The position numbers and the translations under genes were made by a program. This document shows positions 8,201 through 17,066 of a stretch of 64,000 nucleotides of DNA, piece after piece. Each line of letters opens with the position of its first letter. Position 1 is the first letter of the stretch. Source of the stretch: Leptotrichia sp. oral taxon 223. GTDB taxonomy: Bacteria > Fusobacteriota > Fusobacteriia > Fusobacteriales > Leptotrichiaceae. The notes beneath the pieces were generated by a model. That model was not told where the DNA came from and ran no database searches. It saw only the letters and a program-made list of their open reading frames with translations. The DNA lies in the NCBI RefSeq assembly GCF_013394795.1, contig NZ_JABXYU010000001.1, forward strand, positions 1-64,000, in the 5' to 3' direction.

Positions 8201-9652
8201 TTAAATTTTTTCTTTATCAAAAGCTTCATAAATAACCATATATTTAATTTTATCCAATATTTTTTTCAAATCCATTTCAGAAATTTTGCTTTTTATAACA
8301 ACATTTTTAGGAATATACAGCATTTTTAAATTTTTAATATACTGAACATATTCAATATTTTTAATCCGATTTTTTCTATAAATACAAACATCTTCCAAAT
8401 TTTTCAATTTATTAAGTTCTTTAATGTCAATAATGTCATAATTTTCATCATCATAAGAAAAATCCTTGATTTGATTTCTAGTTATCGGATTTATTTCTTC
8501 AATATAATCTGTATGAATATTTTCGATTTTATTTAACGAAATGAACCATTTTAAATATCCGTACATAAAACTGTTGCTGTTACCCTGCCTTCTAATGCAC
8601 GTTCTTTTTGAAATTTCATCCAGCTTGACTAATCCCATAATTCTATTGACATTTTCAAATATTTCACTTTGCTTTGCCTCTAAATCGTAAGATTCAAAAT
8701 CCGAATTTTGATTTCCCATAGATTTATTAAACTTTTTAAAATTTTTTACAATATCTTTCCCCTCATCATATTCTCCAGAACAGTTTGAAAATATTTCAGA
8801 TTTCATATTCAGATAATATTCATTATTAACTTTCACAATATTGCTATCCTTTTTTATTTCTTCTTCTAAATTTATTCCATACATTTTGTATCTTTCTTCC
8901 AGAGATTTCATTGTAAAATCTTTCCTGTTTACCAAAATATCTTTAACATTTTTATCAATTTCATCCTTTTTTAGAATTTCACTTTTTTCAGGAAAAATAC
9001 TTCCTTTAATCACATTTACTCCCTGTACCCCTAAATCATTTTCAGAAGTTATTAAATGCTTTAAAACAATTTTATTATTATTTTCTTTTTCTAAAATCGT
9101 GCTTTCATTTAGGTTTAGTTCCAAAAGATTCTCAATTTCATTAACCTTATGGAAATTTTTAATATTTACATTGTTTAAAGTAAGTTTAATAATATTTTTC
9201 AAATTTGAAATTTTAGAAATATCTGCTTCCTCATCATTTTTGCCATCCACAGAGATGTAATAAACCTTTTCCTGCGATTTTGAAGATAAATTTTTAAAAT
9301 CCTCAAAATTGACATTATAAAAACTTTTTGCACCAATAAAGAACTTTATCTGTCTGCCAACACTTTTATTAAAATCTTTTGAAGAAACAATTTTTTCATT
9401 CATAACTTTTTCAAGCAGTACGAAATCTTTAAAATCACTTTTTGCTTTAAAATTTATATCTTTATCAAGTTTTATAAAATAAGTGCCATTTTTTAATTTA
9501 AGATTTCCATTTTTCTTCAGTTCCTGTTTCAAATCTATCCCAAATCGTAAATAAGTATTTTCCAGCTCATTTGCAGAATATTCAAATTTTATCTTATTTT
9601 CTTTTCTGATGTTAGAAACAATTTTTACAGAAATAATTATAAAAATAAACAT
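8201..9652 (-). CDS. membrane-anchored unknown protein with weak leucine-rich repeats
   Basis: I do not recognise the family. The N-terminus is a strong hydrophobic anchor and the rest is lysine/asparagine/glutamate rich and probably outside the inner membrane. Around 145-195 repeated units such as ISNLKNIIKLTLNNVNIK and IENLLELNLNES, and near the C-terminus LNKLKNLEDVCIYRKN and IKNLKMLYIPKN, look like leucine-rich repeats. Two segments each start with a similar YLRFGIDLKQEL / YKMYGINLEEEI unit, which suggests an internal duplication. The annotated ATG lacks a ribosome site; in-frame hydrophobic codons extend upstream to a place where the start codon appears to have lost a base (see findings). 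Confidence 0.55.
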   Translation of the reverse strand: MFIFIIISVKIVSNIRKENKIKFEYSANELENTYLRFGIDLKQELKKNGNLKLKNGTYFIKLDKDINFKAKSDFKDFVLLEKVMNEKIVSSKDFNKSVGRQIKFFIGAKSFYNVNFEDFKNLSSKSQEKVYYISVDGKNDEEADISKISNLKNIIKLTLNNVNIKNFHKVNEIENLLELNLNESTILEKENNNKIVLKHLITSENDLGVQGVNVIKGSIFPEKSEILKKDEIDKNVKDILVNRKDFTMKSLEERYKMYGINLEEEIKKDSNIVKVNNEYYLNMKSEIFSNCSGEYDEGKDIVKNFKKFNKSMGNQNSDFESYDLEAKQSEIFENVNRIMGLVKLDEISKRTCIRRQGNSNSFMYGYLKWFISLNKIENIHTDYIEEINPITRNQIKDFSYDDENYDIIDIKELNKLKNLEDVCIYRKNRIKNIEYVQYIKNLKMLYIPKNVVIKSKISEMDLKKILDKIKYMVIYEAFDKEKI

Positions 9653-9707
9653 ACAACATATTACAAAGAGTATTAATATATTTTTTTTATTTTATTATTT
9701 TCCTTTT

Positions 9708-10559
9708 TTAAATCTCAAAATCCTTAAACTCTTCACCATCCAAAATCTTCACACTTTTAAACCCAACTTTTCTAGCAATTTCCAGACTTTCTTCAAAATA
9801 AAAATCAATATTTTTAGTTTCGTGTGCATCAGAAGAAATTGTAATTGGAATATTTTTGGCTAATATTCTTTCCAGTATTGGAACACTCGGATAAGGAGTT
9901 TGTGTCCATCCTCTTGACATTCCACCAGTATTAATTTCAATAATCGCATCAGTTTTTGCTATTTCATCCAGTACATATTCTACTTTCTTTTTATACCAGT
10001 CAGCATTTTCATCAAAATATTTCAAATTTTTGTTAAATTTTCGTACTAAATCCAAATGCCCAATAATATCAGGTTTTTGAGTATGTACCATTTCCACAAT
10101 ATTATCAAAATATGCTTCAATGAATGTCCTTTCGTCTTCATCTGCATAATTTTTTATTCCGTATTTCAAAATTTCAGGCGTGTTATCAACACAATAATAC
10201 TCGTCTTTTTTCTTATCTTTCACATAATGAACAGATCCAATCCTAAAATCAAGTCCCATTTCCTTATCAATTTCCTTGTTATACCCAGTATAAAAATCAG
10301 CTTCGATTCCAATATAAACCTGCATTTTATTTTTGTATTTTTCTTTTAGTTCTTTTAATTCCTTCAAATATTCCTGTGTTCCTTGTTCCGTCATACACGG
10401 TTCTGTATCAAATGCTGTAAAAGAATGCCCCGAAAGTCCGACACTTGTAAATCCTTTCTCTATTGCAGTTAAAATATAATCTTCAGCATTGTTTTTACCA
10501 TCGCAGTAAAATGTGTGGGCATGAAGATTTGATGGGAAAATTGTTTTTTTAGTTTGCAT
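9708..10559 (-). CDS. hisJ: histidinol-phosphatase, PHP family (HisJ/HisK)
   Basis: Dephosphorylates histidinol phosphate in step 8 of histidine synthesis. The PHP metal ligands appear as NLHAHTFYCDG, LSGHSF, GIEADF, GSVHYV, IGHLDLVRKF and SSDAHE, in the order expected. Its 283 residues match the Bacillus-type enzyme rather than the HAD type fused to HisB. The HisB in this window is monofunctional, so this gene fills the gap. It is the last his gene of the cluster, downstream of the YhfC-like gene, with AGGAAGGAG as ribosome site. Confidence 0.9.
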   Translation of the reverse strand: MQTKKTIFPSNLHAHTFYCDGKNNAEDYILTAIEKGFTSVGLSGHSFTAFDTEPCMTEQGTQEYLKELKELKEKYKNKMQVYIGIEADFYTGYNKEIDKEMGLDFRIGSVHYVKDKKKDEYYCVDNTPEILKYGIKNYADEDERTFIEAYFDNIVEMVHTQKPDIIGHLDLVRKFNKNLKYFDENADWYKKKVEYVLDEIAKTDAIIEINTGGMSRGWTQTPYPSVPILERILAKNIPITISSDAHETKNIDFYFEESLEIARKVGFKSVKILDGEEFKDFEI

Positions 10560-10679
10560 TTTTATCAGCTCCTTCCTTATTAAAAATTAAACTTTTTTCA
10601 ATTTTTTTTACACTTTTTTCAAAATCTATAATTTTTTCTAAGATAATTCTGATTTATTTTTTTGTTTTTTGTATTATTA

Positions 10680-11483
10680 TTATTTTTCATACACTTTTTT
10701 ATATACAAAAGAAAAAATAATAATTGAAATAACAAATACCCAACCTTCTATAATTACTAAATTTGTTACTAATTTAGTCTGATAAAGTCCTGCAAATATA
10801 TCAATAAAAGTGTGCAATAAAATGGCTATAGGAAATAATATTTTTTTATTTTTAAAATGCACGCTGTAAAAAACAAGTATTGAACAGGCTATATGTACCA
10901 AAATTGCGCTAATTCTTTCAATTAATGAGATTTCTAAAGTTCCAAAAGAGATAGAAGCTATTAATTGAGGTATTGCTTGCAATGATTTAAGTTGAACTTG
11001 ATTATTACCTGCCTGTTCCAAAAGTTTTGCAAACTGTCCTGAATTAATCATTTGGGCAAATACTAGACATTGTATACCAGCAAAAGTAAGTATAAATATC
11101 ATTTCAATCCCACTATATCCTATCCCATATGAAATAGCAGTTTTCTTATTTTTTCTTTTTTTCAACAAAAATTTAAATACCACAAATCTTCCACTTTCTT
11201 CAAATATTCCTGCCAATAATGCTGGAACAATCACAAATACCCATTTATTATTCGCTATATAGTCGCTAATTGGATTTTTGACCTGAAACAAAAACACTTT
11301 AGGAATACTTTCTAAAATAATTGCAAATAAAATAAATGTAACAGCTCCAATAAATATAGTTGATATTGGCTCTTTTGTCTTAATTTTCCATATTGCAGCG
11401 ATTATTAAAGGTACAGCCGTTCCAATAATAATCATTAAAATTATTGCGGTAATAGTACTAGTTCCAATATATTCATAATTCAT
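10680..11483 (-). CDS. YhfC family predicted intramembrane protease
   Basis: A 267-residue protein with about seven membrane segments. FEESGRFVVF supplies the paired glutamates, and VHIACSILVFYS and LLHTFIDIFAG supply later histidines, the pattern of YhfC/PrsW-type putative glutamic intramembrane proteases. The activity is a family inference. It sits between hisIE and the histidinol phosphatase on the same strand but has no known histidine role. The ribosome site is AGGGGGG. Confidence 0.78.
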   Translation of the reverse strand: MNYEYIGTSTITAIILMIIIGTAVPLIIAAIWKIKTKEPISTIFIGAVTFILFAIILESIPKVFLFQVKNPISDYIANNKWVFVIVPALLAGIFEESGRFVVFKFLLKKRKNKKTAISYGIGYSGIEMIFILTFAGIQCLVFAQMINSGQFAKLLEQAGNNQVQLKSLQAIPQLIASISFGTLEISLIERISAILVHIACSILVFYSVHFKNKKILFPIAILLHTFIDIFAGLYQTKLVTNLVIIEGWVFVISIIIFSFVYKKVYEK

Positions 11484-11585
11484 AATTACCCCCTAATTTT
11501 TTATTTTTCATAAATAATATTCATATCTTGTTCTTATAAATAATTCATGCAAAATTTTTGCAATAATAAACAAAAAAAATATTTT

Positions 11586-12239
11586 TTACTTCTCACCACC
11601 CATCTTCTCCTGCTTAACTTTATGATCAATAATATGTCTTTTAGCCAATTCTTCTTTTATATCCTGTATTGTAAGTCCCTGTTCAATCATTAAAACCAAA
11701 GTATGATAATATAAGTCTGCAATTTCATATCTCAATTCATCATTATCATTATTTTTAGCCCCAATTATAACTTCTGTACACTCTTCCCCAACTTTTTTTA
11801 GAATTTTATCAAGCCCTTTTTCAAAAAGATAACTTGTATATGATTTTTCCTTAGGATTGACCTTTCTATCTTTTATTAAATTATAAAGTTTCTCAGAACT
11901 AAAATTACTGTAATTCTCTGCTTCAAATAAAGAATTGAAAAAACAGCTTTCAGAGCCAGTATGGCAAGCAGGACCTTCCTTTTTCACTTCCATAAGCAAA
12001 GAATCCGAATCACAATCATATTTTAATGAAACAACATTCTGATAATTTCCCGAAGTTTCTCCTTTTAACCAAAGTTTTTGTCTACTTCTACTGAAAAAAC
12101 AAGTTTTCTTATCTCTCAAAGTTATTTCTAGGCTTTCCTTATTCATATACGCAAGTGTCAGCACTTCTTTTGTATAATAATCTTGTATTATTGCGGGAAC
12201 AAGCCCCTTTTCATCAAATTTCATTTTTTCTATTTCCAT
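11586..12239 (-). CDS. hisIE: phosphoribosyl-AMP cyclohydrolase / phosphoribosyl-ATP pyrophosphatase
   Basis: Steps 2 and 3 of histidine synthesis in one protein. The HisI half (about 1-115) shows [36 protein letters not shown] and the zinc-binding [10 protein letters not shown]. The HisE half (about 118-205) shows [15 protein letters not shown] and [17 protein letters not shown]. Its 217 residues match the fused form. The ribosome site is AAAGGG. The ketopantoate-reductase-like gene lies just upstream. Confidence 0.95.
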   Translation of the reverse strand: MEIEKMKFDEKGLVPAIIQDYYTKEVLTLAYMNKESLEITLRDKKTCFFSRSRQKLWLKGETSGNYQNVVSLKYDCDSDSLLMEVKKEGPACHTGSESCFFNSLFEAENYSNFSSEKLYNLIKDRKVNPKEKSYTSYLFEKGLDKILKKVGEECTEVIIGAKNNDNDELRYEIADLYYHTLVLMIEQGLTIQDIKEELAKRHIIDHKVKQEKMGGEK

Positions 12240-12356
12240 TTTGTACCCTTTCTTTTCTTTATTTTATAAAAATTTTCAAATTTATTTTATTAAAATCTCT
12301 TGTCAAATTCTTTAGCATCAATTTTATAATTGAATATTCATACAGAAAATTAAAAT

Positions 12357-13244
12357 TTACCATTCTGCTTTTCGCTTCTGTACGTAATCATAAAATTTTT
12401 TATATAACTGTCTCATCTCATCTGGCGCTTTCATTGAATGTCGATACATAAATTTATTACCAAATTTACTATTGAAGATAAATTTCAAGACAATTACCAA
12501 TATGATTAATGGGACAAAACGAAATATATTCATTTTTTTAGGCGATAATTTTCCGCAATCTCTTTTCAAAAAACGAAAATTCTTTTTTAATTGTCTTGCT
12601 GTCTTATACATAATCTTTCTTTCTGTCCATACTTTTTTTGGATTACTGGCTTCATAATATGCATCTGCAATCGGCACTACTAACGCCAAATGGCAAAGCT
12701 GCCAAATATGCATATCCTTTACTTCCTGATAAGGAATATTTGCCTTTTTAAATATCATGGAAAGGGCTTCTGTTCTTTCTGATTTCATTCCAGAAATTTC
12801 AGCAAATGTGGTTGGCTGTATTAACCATGGCGTAAGTGCTCCATCAAGTACATCTCCATTAATACTGCCTCCCGCTCCTGGAAAAGCTGGAAGAATTTTT
12901 CCTTTTCCACAGATTTTCTCCCATTTGCTATAGTCATCAATAGAGTTTACCATAGTAACAATACATCTGCTCTGATTCATTTTCAATTCCTCAAGTGCCT
13001 GATATAGTTGATTTTCTCTAACTGTCAGAAAAATAAAATCATAAATATCATTATCCAGCAATTCAAAACAAACAGAAACATCTGCCTTTTTAATCTTTTT
13101 ATTTTCTAAATAAAGAAGTCCTTTTGTTTTAAGAACCTCCAATCTCTTTCCTCTTGCATAAACGCTGGTGTCATAACCTGCCTTAGCAAATAAAGCCGCA
13201 TAAATTGATCCTATCACCCCAGCTCCGTATATTAATAATCTCAT
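12357..13244 (-). CDS. ketopantoate reductase-like NAD(P)-binding protein
   Basis: The N-terminal Rossmann fold is clear (YGAGVIGSIYAALFAKAG, residues 4-21), and the overall plan resembles ApbA/PanE. The C-terminal domain diverges: the W-x-K-L-x-x-N catalytic region expected of PanE reads IWQLCHLALVVPI, without the Lys and Asn, and a hydrophobic stretch near 245-260 (FVPLIILVIVLKFIF) is atypical. I therefore do not call it panE. No other pantothenate gene is adjacent. It lies between a 41-residue ORF and hisIE. Substrate unknown. Confidence 0.7.
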   Translation of the reverse strand: MRLLIYGAGVIGSIYAALFAKAGYDTSVYARGKRLEVLKTKGLLYLENKKIKKADVSVCFELLDNDIYDFIFLTVRENQLYQALEELKMNQSRCIVTMVNSIDDYSKWEKICGKGKILPAFPGAGGSINGDVLDGALTPWLIQPTTFAEISGMKSERTEALSMIFKKANIPYQEVKDMHIWQLCHLALVVPIADAYYEASNPKKVWTERKIMYKTARQLKKNFRFLKRDCGKLSPKKMNIFRFVPLIILVIVLKFIFNSKFGNKFMYRHSMKAPDEMRQLYKKFYDYVQKRKAEW

Positions 13245-13268
13245 ATTTTTGTATTCCTATATAAATTT

Positions 13269-13394
13269 CTATAATTTATTTTCCCAATTTTTTTTAAATA
13301 TATAAATATATTTTAATAAATCTTCCATTTCAAAAACAGAAGCTTCGTAAATCATTTTTTTGTTAATTTTTCTAAAATCTCTTCTTTTATTCAT
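13269..13394 (-). CDS. 41-residue conserved-looking small ORF, unknown
   Basis: A short ORF starting MNKRRDFRKINKKMIYEASV and ending in an aromatic/basic tail. Support is the AGAAAGGAC ribosome site at ideal spacing ahead of the ATG, codon use like its neighbours, and its place 24 nt before the ketopantoate-reductase-like gene. The first half is strongly basic and the second is amphipathic with many Tyr/Phe. No family recognised. It may be a small protein or a leader peptide. Confidence 0.5.
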   Translation of the reverse strand: MNKRRDFRKINKKMIYEASVFEMEDLLKYIYIFKKNWENKL

Positions 13395-13446
13395 CTTTTT
13401 GTCCTTTCTAAAAATTTAAAATTTAGTTTTATTGTGACATAATTTA

Positions 13447-13455
13447 TGGTATAAT
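13447..13455 (+). promoter_or_regulatory. extended -10 promoter of toxin-antitoxin operon
   Basis: TGG plus a perfect TATAAT lie 35 nt ahead of the antitoxin ATG; the AAAGGAG ribosome site is between. A weak TTTTAT lies 17 bp upstream as -35. Confidence 0.6.
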
Positions 13456-13490
13456 ATAGATATAAATAATATGTAAAGGAGTGGGTTACT

Positions 13491-13748
13491 ATGAAAATTA
13501 TACCAATTCGTGATTTAAAAAATACAGTCGAAATTGAAAAATATTGTTCCGAAGAACAAGGACCTGTATTTATAACTAAAAACGGTTATGGACGTTTAGT
13601 TGTTATGAATATTGAATATTATGAACGAACTATGCGTGAAATTGAAGAAGCAAAACTTCTACTTGATGGAATAAAAGATGTTCAAAATAACAATACTTTA
13701 GACGGCAAAAATACTATTAATGAATTAAGAGGTAAATATGGAATCTAA
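13491..13748 (+). CDS. Phd/YefM family antitoxin
   Basis: A DNA-binding antitoxin that would repress its own operon and bind the downstream toxin. MKIIPIRDLKNTVEIEKYC is the typical N-terminal DNA-binding strand-helix, followed by GPVFITKNGYGRLVVMNIEYYE. The C-terminal tail (55-85) is the toxin-binding part. It has 85 residues. It overlaps the toxin gene by 11 nt. The operon faces the opposite way to the his genes around it. Confidence 0.88.
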   Translation: MKIIPIRDLKNTVEIEKYCSEEQGPVFITKNGYGRLVVMNIEYYERTMREIEEAKLLLDGIKDVQNNNTLDGKNTINELRGKYGI

Positions 13749-14073
13749 ATATTCTTATCAATTTACTAAAAGTGCTAAAAATGATTTAGAGCAGATTCTT
13801 CATTATATCAAAGTAGAATTAAATAATCCAACAGCTGCAACCTCTTTTATAAATAAATTTCAAGAATCCGTTACTAACATTCAGTTATTTCCAAATAGTT
13901 GGCCAAAAGTTATAAATAAATTTTTACCAGAATACATTATTATTAGAAAAAAATTGATTAACAACTATATTTTGTATTATTCTGTAAATGATAATTTAAA
14001 AAGTATAATTATTTTGCGTATTGTTTTTAGCCATAGAGATACTGACAATATTCTAAAAAATAAAAACTTATGA
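13738..14073 (+). CDS. RelE/ParE superfamily toxin
   Basis: A 111-residue toxin of the ParE/RelE fold: FTKSAKNDLEQILHYI, LNNPTAATSFINKFQESV, LFPNSWP and the C-terminal strand pair NYILYYSV and IIILRIVFSHRD. The helix with Asp-Leu near the start and the RxxxSHRD-like ending resemble ParE (gyrase-targeting) more than mRNA-cleaving RelE, but the target cannot be read from the sequence. The start overlaps the antitoxin 3-prime end, which suggests coupled translation. A strong terminator follows. Confidence 0.87.
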   Translation: MESKYSYQFTKSAKNDLEQILHYIKVELNNPTAATSFINKFQESVTNIQLFPNSWPKVINKFLPEYIIIRKKLINNYILYYSVNDNLKSIIILRIVFSHRDTDNILKNKNL

Positions 14074-14094
14074 GAGGGATTTTCTCTCTTTTTT
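14072..14094 (+). terminator. terminator of toxin-antitoxin operon
   Basis: GAGAG and CTCTC arms with a short loop are followed by a run of six to seven T. The hairpin begins at the toxin stop codon. Confidence 0.75.
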
Positions 14095-14174
14095 AATTAA
14101 AACCCTTTTTTGTTAGATCAATAACATTTTTCAATATCATAAGTAAATTGTAATGTATTTCTTTTTTTTTAAAT

Positions 14175-15308
14175 TTATATTTTTTGTGGAACATCATCAA
14201 ATCCCAATTCTCCTATTTGGATTACTTTATAAAAGAAATACGACGATAAAGAACTTTGTGATAAATCTTTAAGCCTTCCATACCTATTTATAGTCCAATT
14301 TTGTGAAATTGCCCTTTCTCCATATCTTTCACATCTTGTAATGACCGAATTAGCCGCTTGTTTTCTACTAACATTCCTTTCTAAACAATATCTTGAAGCA
14401 TTTGAAACACAATTATAAATAATTGCAAAAATTTGTGAAACAGAAAAATCTTCTAACAAAGTTTTTAATACACTGTTTGTTTTTTTACCAACCGAAAAAG
14501 AAAAATTCACTTTTTCCATTTGATACAATAGATACTCTATGCATTCTTCTAAAGCAATTTTTTTCCAAAGATCAAATGCATCTTTTGAATATTCTTCACT
14601 ATAAAATTTAGGATTTAATATTTGTTGTAATAGTTCATCATCTAAATTTTTAATATTTATTAAATAAGAAACTTTAAAAGTGTCATATGTAATCGGATAG
14701 TTTTTTTCATTAAAACTAAAACTTTCTAAGTCACTTTCAGGATCTATTAAAATTATTTTTCTGTCAACCAAATATTTATAAATTTCTAATTCAAATTCAT
14801 TAGATTTAGTATAAGGTACTAATTTAAACATTTTTTCTTTTTTACTTTCTATTACATATTCATCTTCTCGCATTCCAGCTCGTATTAAAGCTCCTAAATA
14901 AACTTTTTCAAGAAAAGATAATTCATTATAATCTATACTTTCGTCTCTATTATCAAATATTTCAAATAAATTTTCCCTTCTTATGTTTTCTATTTCTATT
15001 TCCTTTAGTAGACAATTTGAACACTTACATTCTGTAAATGGTTTATGAAAACAATTTGGACAGTATAATTCATAGTTTCGATACCCAGTATTATTAGTTT
15101 TGGAATGTCTATCTGCAACAAGTATTTCTCCACAAAATTCACATTTATATTCAAAAAATTTTTTAGGAGGAAATGATTTATAAAAAACAAACTCAGAAGA
15201 ATTTATGCTATATTCATTCAATAGATCTGTTACTTTAACTCCACTGTAATATTTATCCATTAATATTTCAATTTCTTTTTCCGATAAATGCTTCAAACTA
15301 TTATACAT
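14175..15308 (-). CDS. unknown protein with N-terminal zinc ribbons
   Basis: A 377-residue protein. Residues 1-35 look like a helix-turn-helix (SEKEIEILMDKYYSGVKVTD, then LLNEYSI). Residues about 55-105 hold zinc-ribbon cysteines in CEFCGE, CPNCF and CKCSNC. The remainder is helical and acidic, ending with a basic stretch (CLERNVSRKQAANSVITRCE) that could bind nucleic acid. No catalytic motif recognised. It starts 38 nt after hisF, and the toxin-antitoxin operon converges on it. I infer nucleic-acid binding; the role is unknown. Confidence 0.6.
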   Translation of the reverse strand: MYNSLKHLSEKEIEILMDKYYSGVKVTDLLNEYSINSSEFVFYKSFPPKKFFEYKCEFCGEILVADRHSKTNNTGYRNYELYCPNCFHKPFTECKCSNCLLKEIEIENIRRENLFEIFDNRDESIDYNELSFLEKVYLGALIRAGMREDEYVIESKKEKMFKLVPYTKSNEFELEIYKYLVDRKIILIDPESDLESFSFNEKNYPITYDTFKVSYLINIKNLDDELLQQILNPKFYSEEYSKDAFDLWKKIALEECIEYLLYQMEKVNFSFSVGKKTNSVLKTLLEDFSVSQIFAIIYNCVSNASRYCLERNVSRKQAANSVITRCERYGERAISQNWTINRYGRLKDLSQSSLSSYFFYKVIQIGELGFDDVPQKI

Positions 15309-15346
15309 TTTATTCCTACTTTCATTTTTTATTAACTTGATAAATT

Positions 15347-16102
15347 TTAAATCCTCATTTCCACTCCATTATCCCTCAAATACTTTTTCAGCTCCATAAT
15401 TTCCACTTCCTTAAAATGAAAAATCGAAGCTGCGAGTCCCGCATCAATTCCTGGTATTTTAAATAATTCCTTAAAATGTTCCATATTACCAGCTCCACCT
15501 GACGCAATTATCGGAATTGATAATTTTTTAACCAAAATTGATAAAAGTTCTAAATCAAAGCCAGTTTTAACGCCATCCGTATCAATACTGTTCACGACAA
15601 CTTCCCCAGCGCCGTTTTCCTGCCCCTGCACAAACCATTCAATTGCATCAATTCCAGTGTTTTCCCTCCCACCTTTTGCAAAAACTTTAAATTTTCCATC
15701 AACCCGTTTTACATCGACTGACAAAACAACACACTGATTTCCATATTTTTTTGCAGCTTCTTCAATTAATTTTGGATTTCTTATTGCTCCTGAATTGACA
15801 CTTACTTTATCTGCTCCCGCTTTTAACACTCTGTCAAAATCATCTAGTGTGTTTATCCCACCGCCAACAGTAAGCGGAATAAATATCTGACTTGCCACTT
15901 CCTTTAAAATATCAGTAAAAAGCCCTCTTTCCTCAACAGTTGCTGTAATATCATAAAAAACAAGTTCATCTGCACCAGATTTATTATAAAACTTTGCTAA
16001 CTCAACTGGACTGTCAACTTCTTTTATCCCAGTAAAATTAACGCCTTTTACCACTTTCCCGTTTCTCACGTCCAAACAGGGAACAATTCTCTTTGCAAGC
16101 AT
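15347..16102 (-). CDS. hisF: imidazole glycerol phosphate synthase cyclase subunit HisF
   Basis: Cyclase half of the HisF-HisH complex, which makes imidazole glycerol phosphate and AICAR. Hallmarks are MLAKRIVPCLDVRNGKVVKG with the catalytic Asp, TVGGGINTLDD, VSVNSGAIRNP, SVDVKRVDGKF and SGGAGNMEHF. The preferred ATG at 16102 gives 251 residues; an in-frame GTG four codons upstream is less likely because the GAAAGTGGG stretch serves as ribosome site. It lies 69 nt downstream of hisA. Confidence 0.95.
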   Translation of the reverse strand: MLAKRIVPCLDVRNGKVVKGVNFTGIKEVDSPVELAKFYNKSGADELVFYDITATVEERGLFTDILKEVASQIFIPLTVGGGINTLDDFDRVLKAGADKVSVNSGAIRNPKLIEEAAKKYGNQCVVLSVDVKRVDGKFKVFAKGGRENTGIDAIEWFVQGQENGAGEVVVNSIDTDGVKTGFDLELLSILVKKLSIPIIASGGAGNMEHFKELFKIPGIDAGLAASIFHFKEVEIMELKKYLRDNGVEMRI

Positions 16103-16171
16103 TTTTGCACCCACTTTCTTTTAATATACAATATTTACATTTTCAATTTCAATTAAACAATTTTTAAAATA

Positions 16172-16888
16172 TTACTTGCTAACTTCCAACACTTTCTTTA
16201 AATCTAAATTTCCAGAATAAATTGCTTTTCCAACAATCGCTCCATAAACCCCATTTTCATTAAGTTCCTTTATTTCGTCTAAAAATGTAATTCCGCCTGA
16301 AGCTATAATATCTGCTTTTACTATTTTGGACAATTTTTTATAAATTTCAAGATTTGTACCATTTAACATTCCATCTTTTGAAATGTCAGTATAAATTATT
16401 GTTTTTACTCCGATATCCGATAATTTTTTGCAAAATTCAACTGAATTTAATTCAACAGTTTCAGTCCATCCCTTTACAGCAACTTTTTCATTTTTCGCAT
16501 CCACAGAAACTGCAATTTTATCTCCATATTTTTTTACCATTTCTCTTAAAAACTCTTCATTTTCAACAGCAATCGTTCCTAAAATAACTCTATTTACACC
16601 TAAATCAATATATTTTTTTATTCTTTCTTCATCACGGATTCCGCCACCAACTTGAACAAAAAAATCACTCTTTTCTACAAGTTCCTTTATAACTTCATAA
16701 TTTTTAGTATTTCCATCTTTTGCCCCATCCAAATCTACAATATGAAGATTTTTTGAATTATTTTTATTAAAAAAATCCAAAACTTCGACAGGATTTTTAA
16801 AAAATACTTCCACCTGATTATAATCGCCTTGTTTTAATCTAACTGCCTGACCGTTATGTAAGTCTATCGCTGGAAAAATCTCTATCAT
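16172..16888 (-). CDS. hisA: ProFAR isomerase HisA
   Basis: Isomerises the ribosyl formimino intermediate in step 4. A TIM barrel of 238 residues with IFPAIDLHNGQAVRLKQGDY, the HIVDLDGAKDG strand, VQVGGGIRDEE, VILGTIAVEN, SVDAKNEKVAVKGW, YTDISKDGML and ASGGI. The start follows GAAGGAG. A hairpin and an exported-protein gene lie immediately upstream. Confidence 0.96.
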   Translation of the reverse strand: MIEIFPAIDLHNGQAVRLKQGDYNQVEVFFKNPVEVLDFFNKNNSKNLHIVDLDGAKDGNTKNYEVIKELVEKSDFFVQVGGGIRDEERIKKYIDLGVNRVILGTIAVENEEFLREMVKKYGDKIAVSVDAKNEKVAVKGWTETVELNSVEFCKKLSDIGVKTIIYTDISKDGMLNGTNLEIYKKLSKIVKADIIASGGITFLDEIKELNENGVYGAIVGKAIYSGNLDLKKVLEVSK

Positions 16889-16974
16889 AATTAATCTCCT
16901 TCAAATATTATATACTTTTATTTTATAACTCTATTTTTTGATGTACTGCAAAATTTTTCAAAGGAAGTTAGGTC

Positions 16975-17012
16975 ATTCCAAAACATAAAGGAAAAATCCT
17001 AATATTTGGAAT
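16975..17012. repeat. perfect-ended hairpin ahead of hisA
   Basis: ATTCCAAA/TTTGGAAT arms (outer) and AGGA/TCCT arms (inner) make a 38-nt stem-loop between the exported-protein gene and hisA. Neither side has a strong U-tract, so it may be a processing or stability element rather than a terminator. Confidence 0.45.
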
Positions 17013-17066
17013 ATCTGCTCTAACAACCATACTCAAATTCTAACTTTGATAAAAAATCTCAAAATA

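Noticed and set aside
8841-9260. 139-codon plus-strand frame opposite the anchored unknown gene
   Set aside because: Phe/Ser/Leu-rich antisense of a Lys/Asn-rich coding sequence; no ribosome site.
12357-13244. Assigning gene symbol panE
   Set aside because: Catalytic Lys/Asn region not conserved and no pantothenate genes nearby.
16937-17038. 20-codon minus-strand ORF (MVVRADIPNIRIFP...) ahead of hisA
   Set aside because: No ribosome site, and its sequence is that of the hairpin at 16975-17012.
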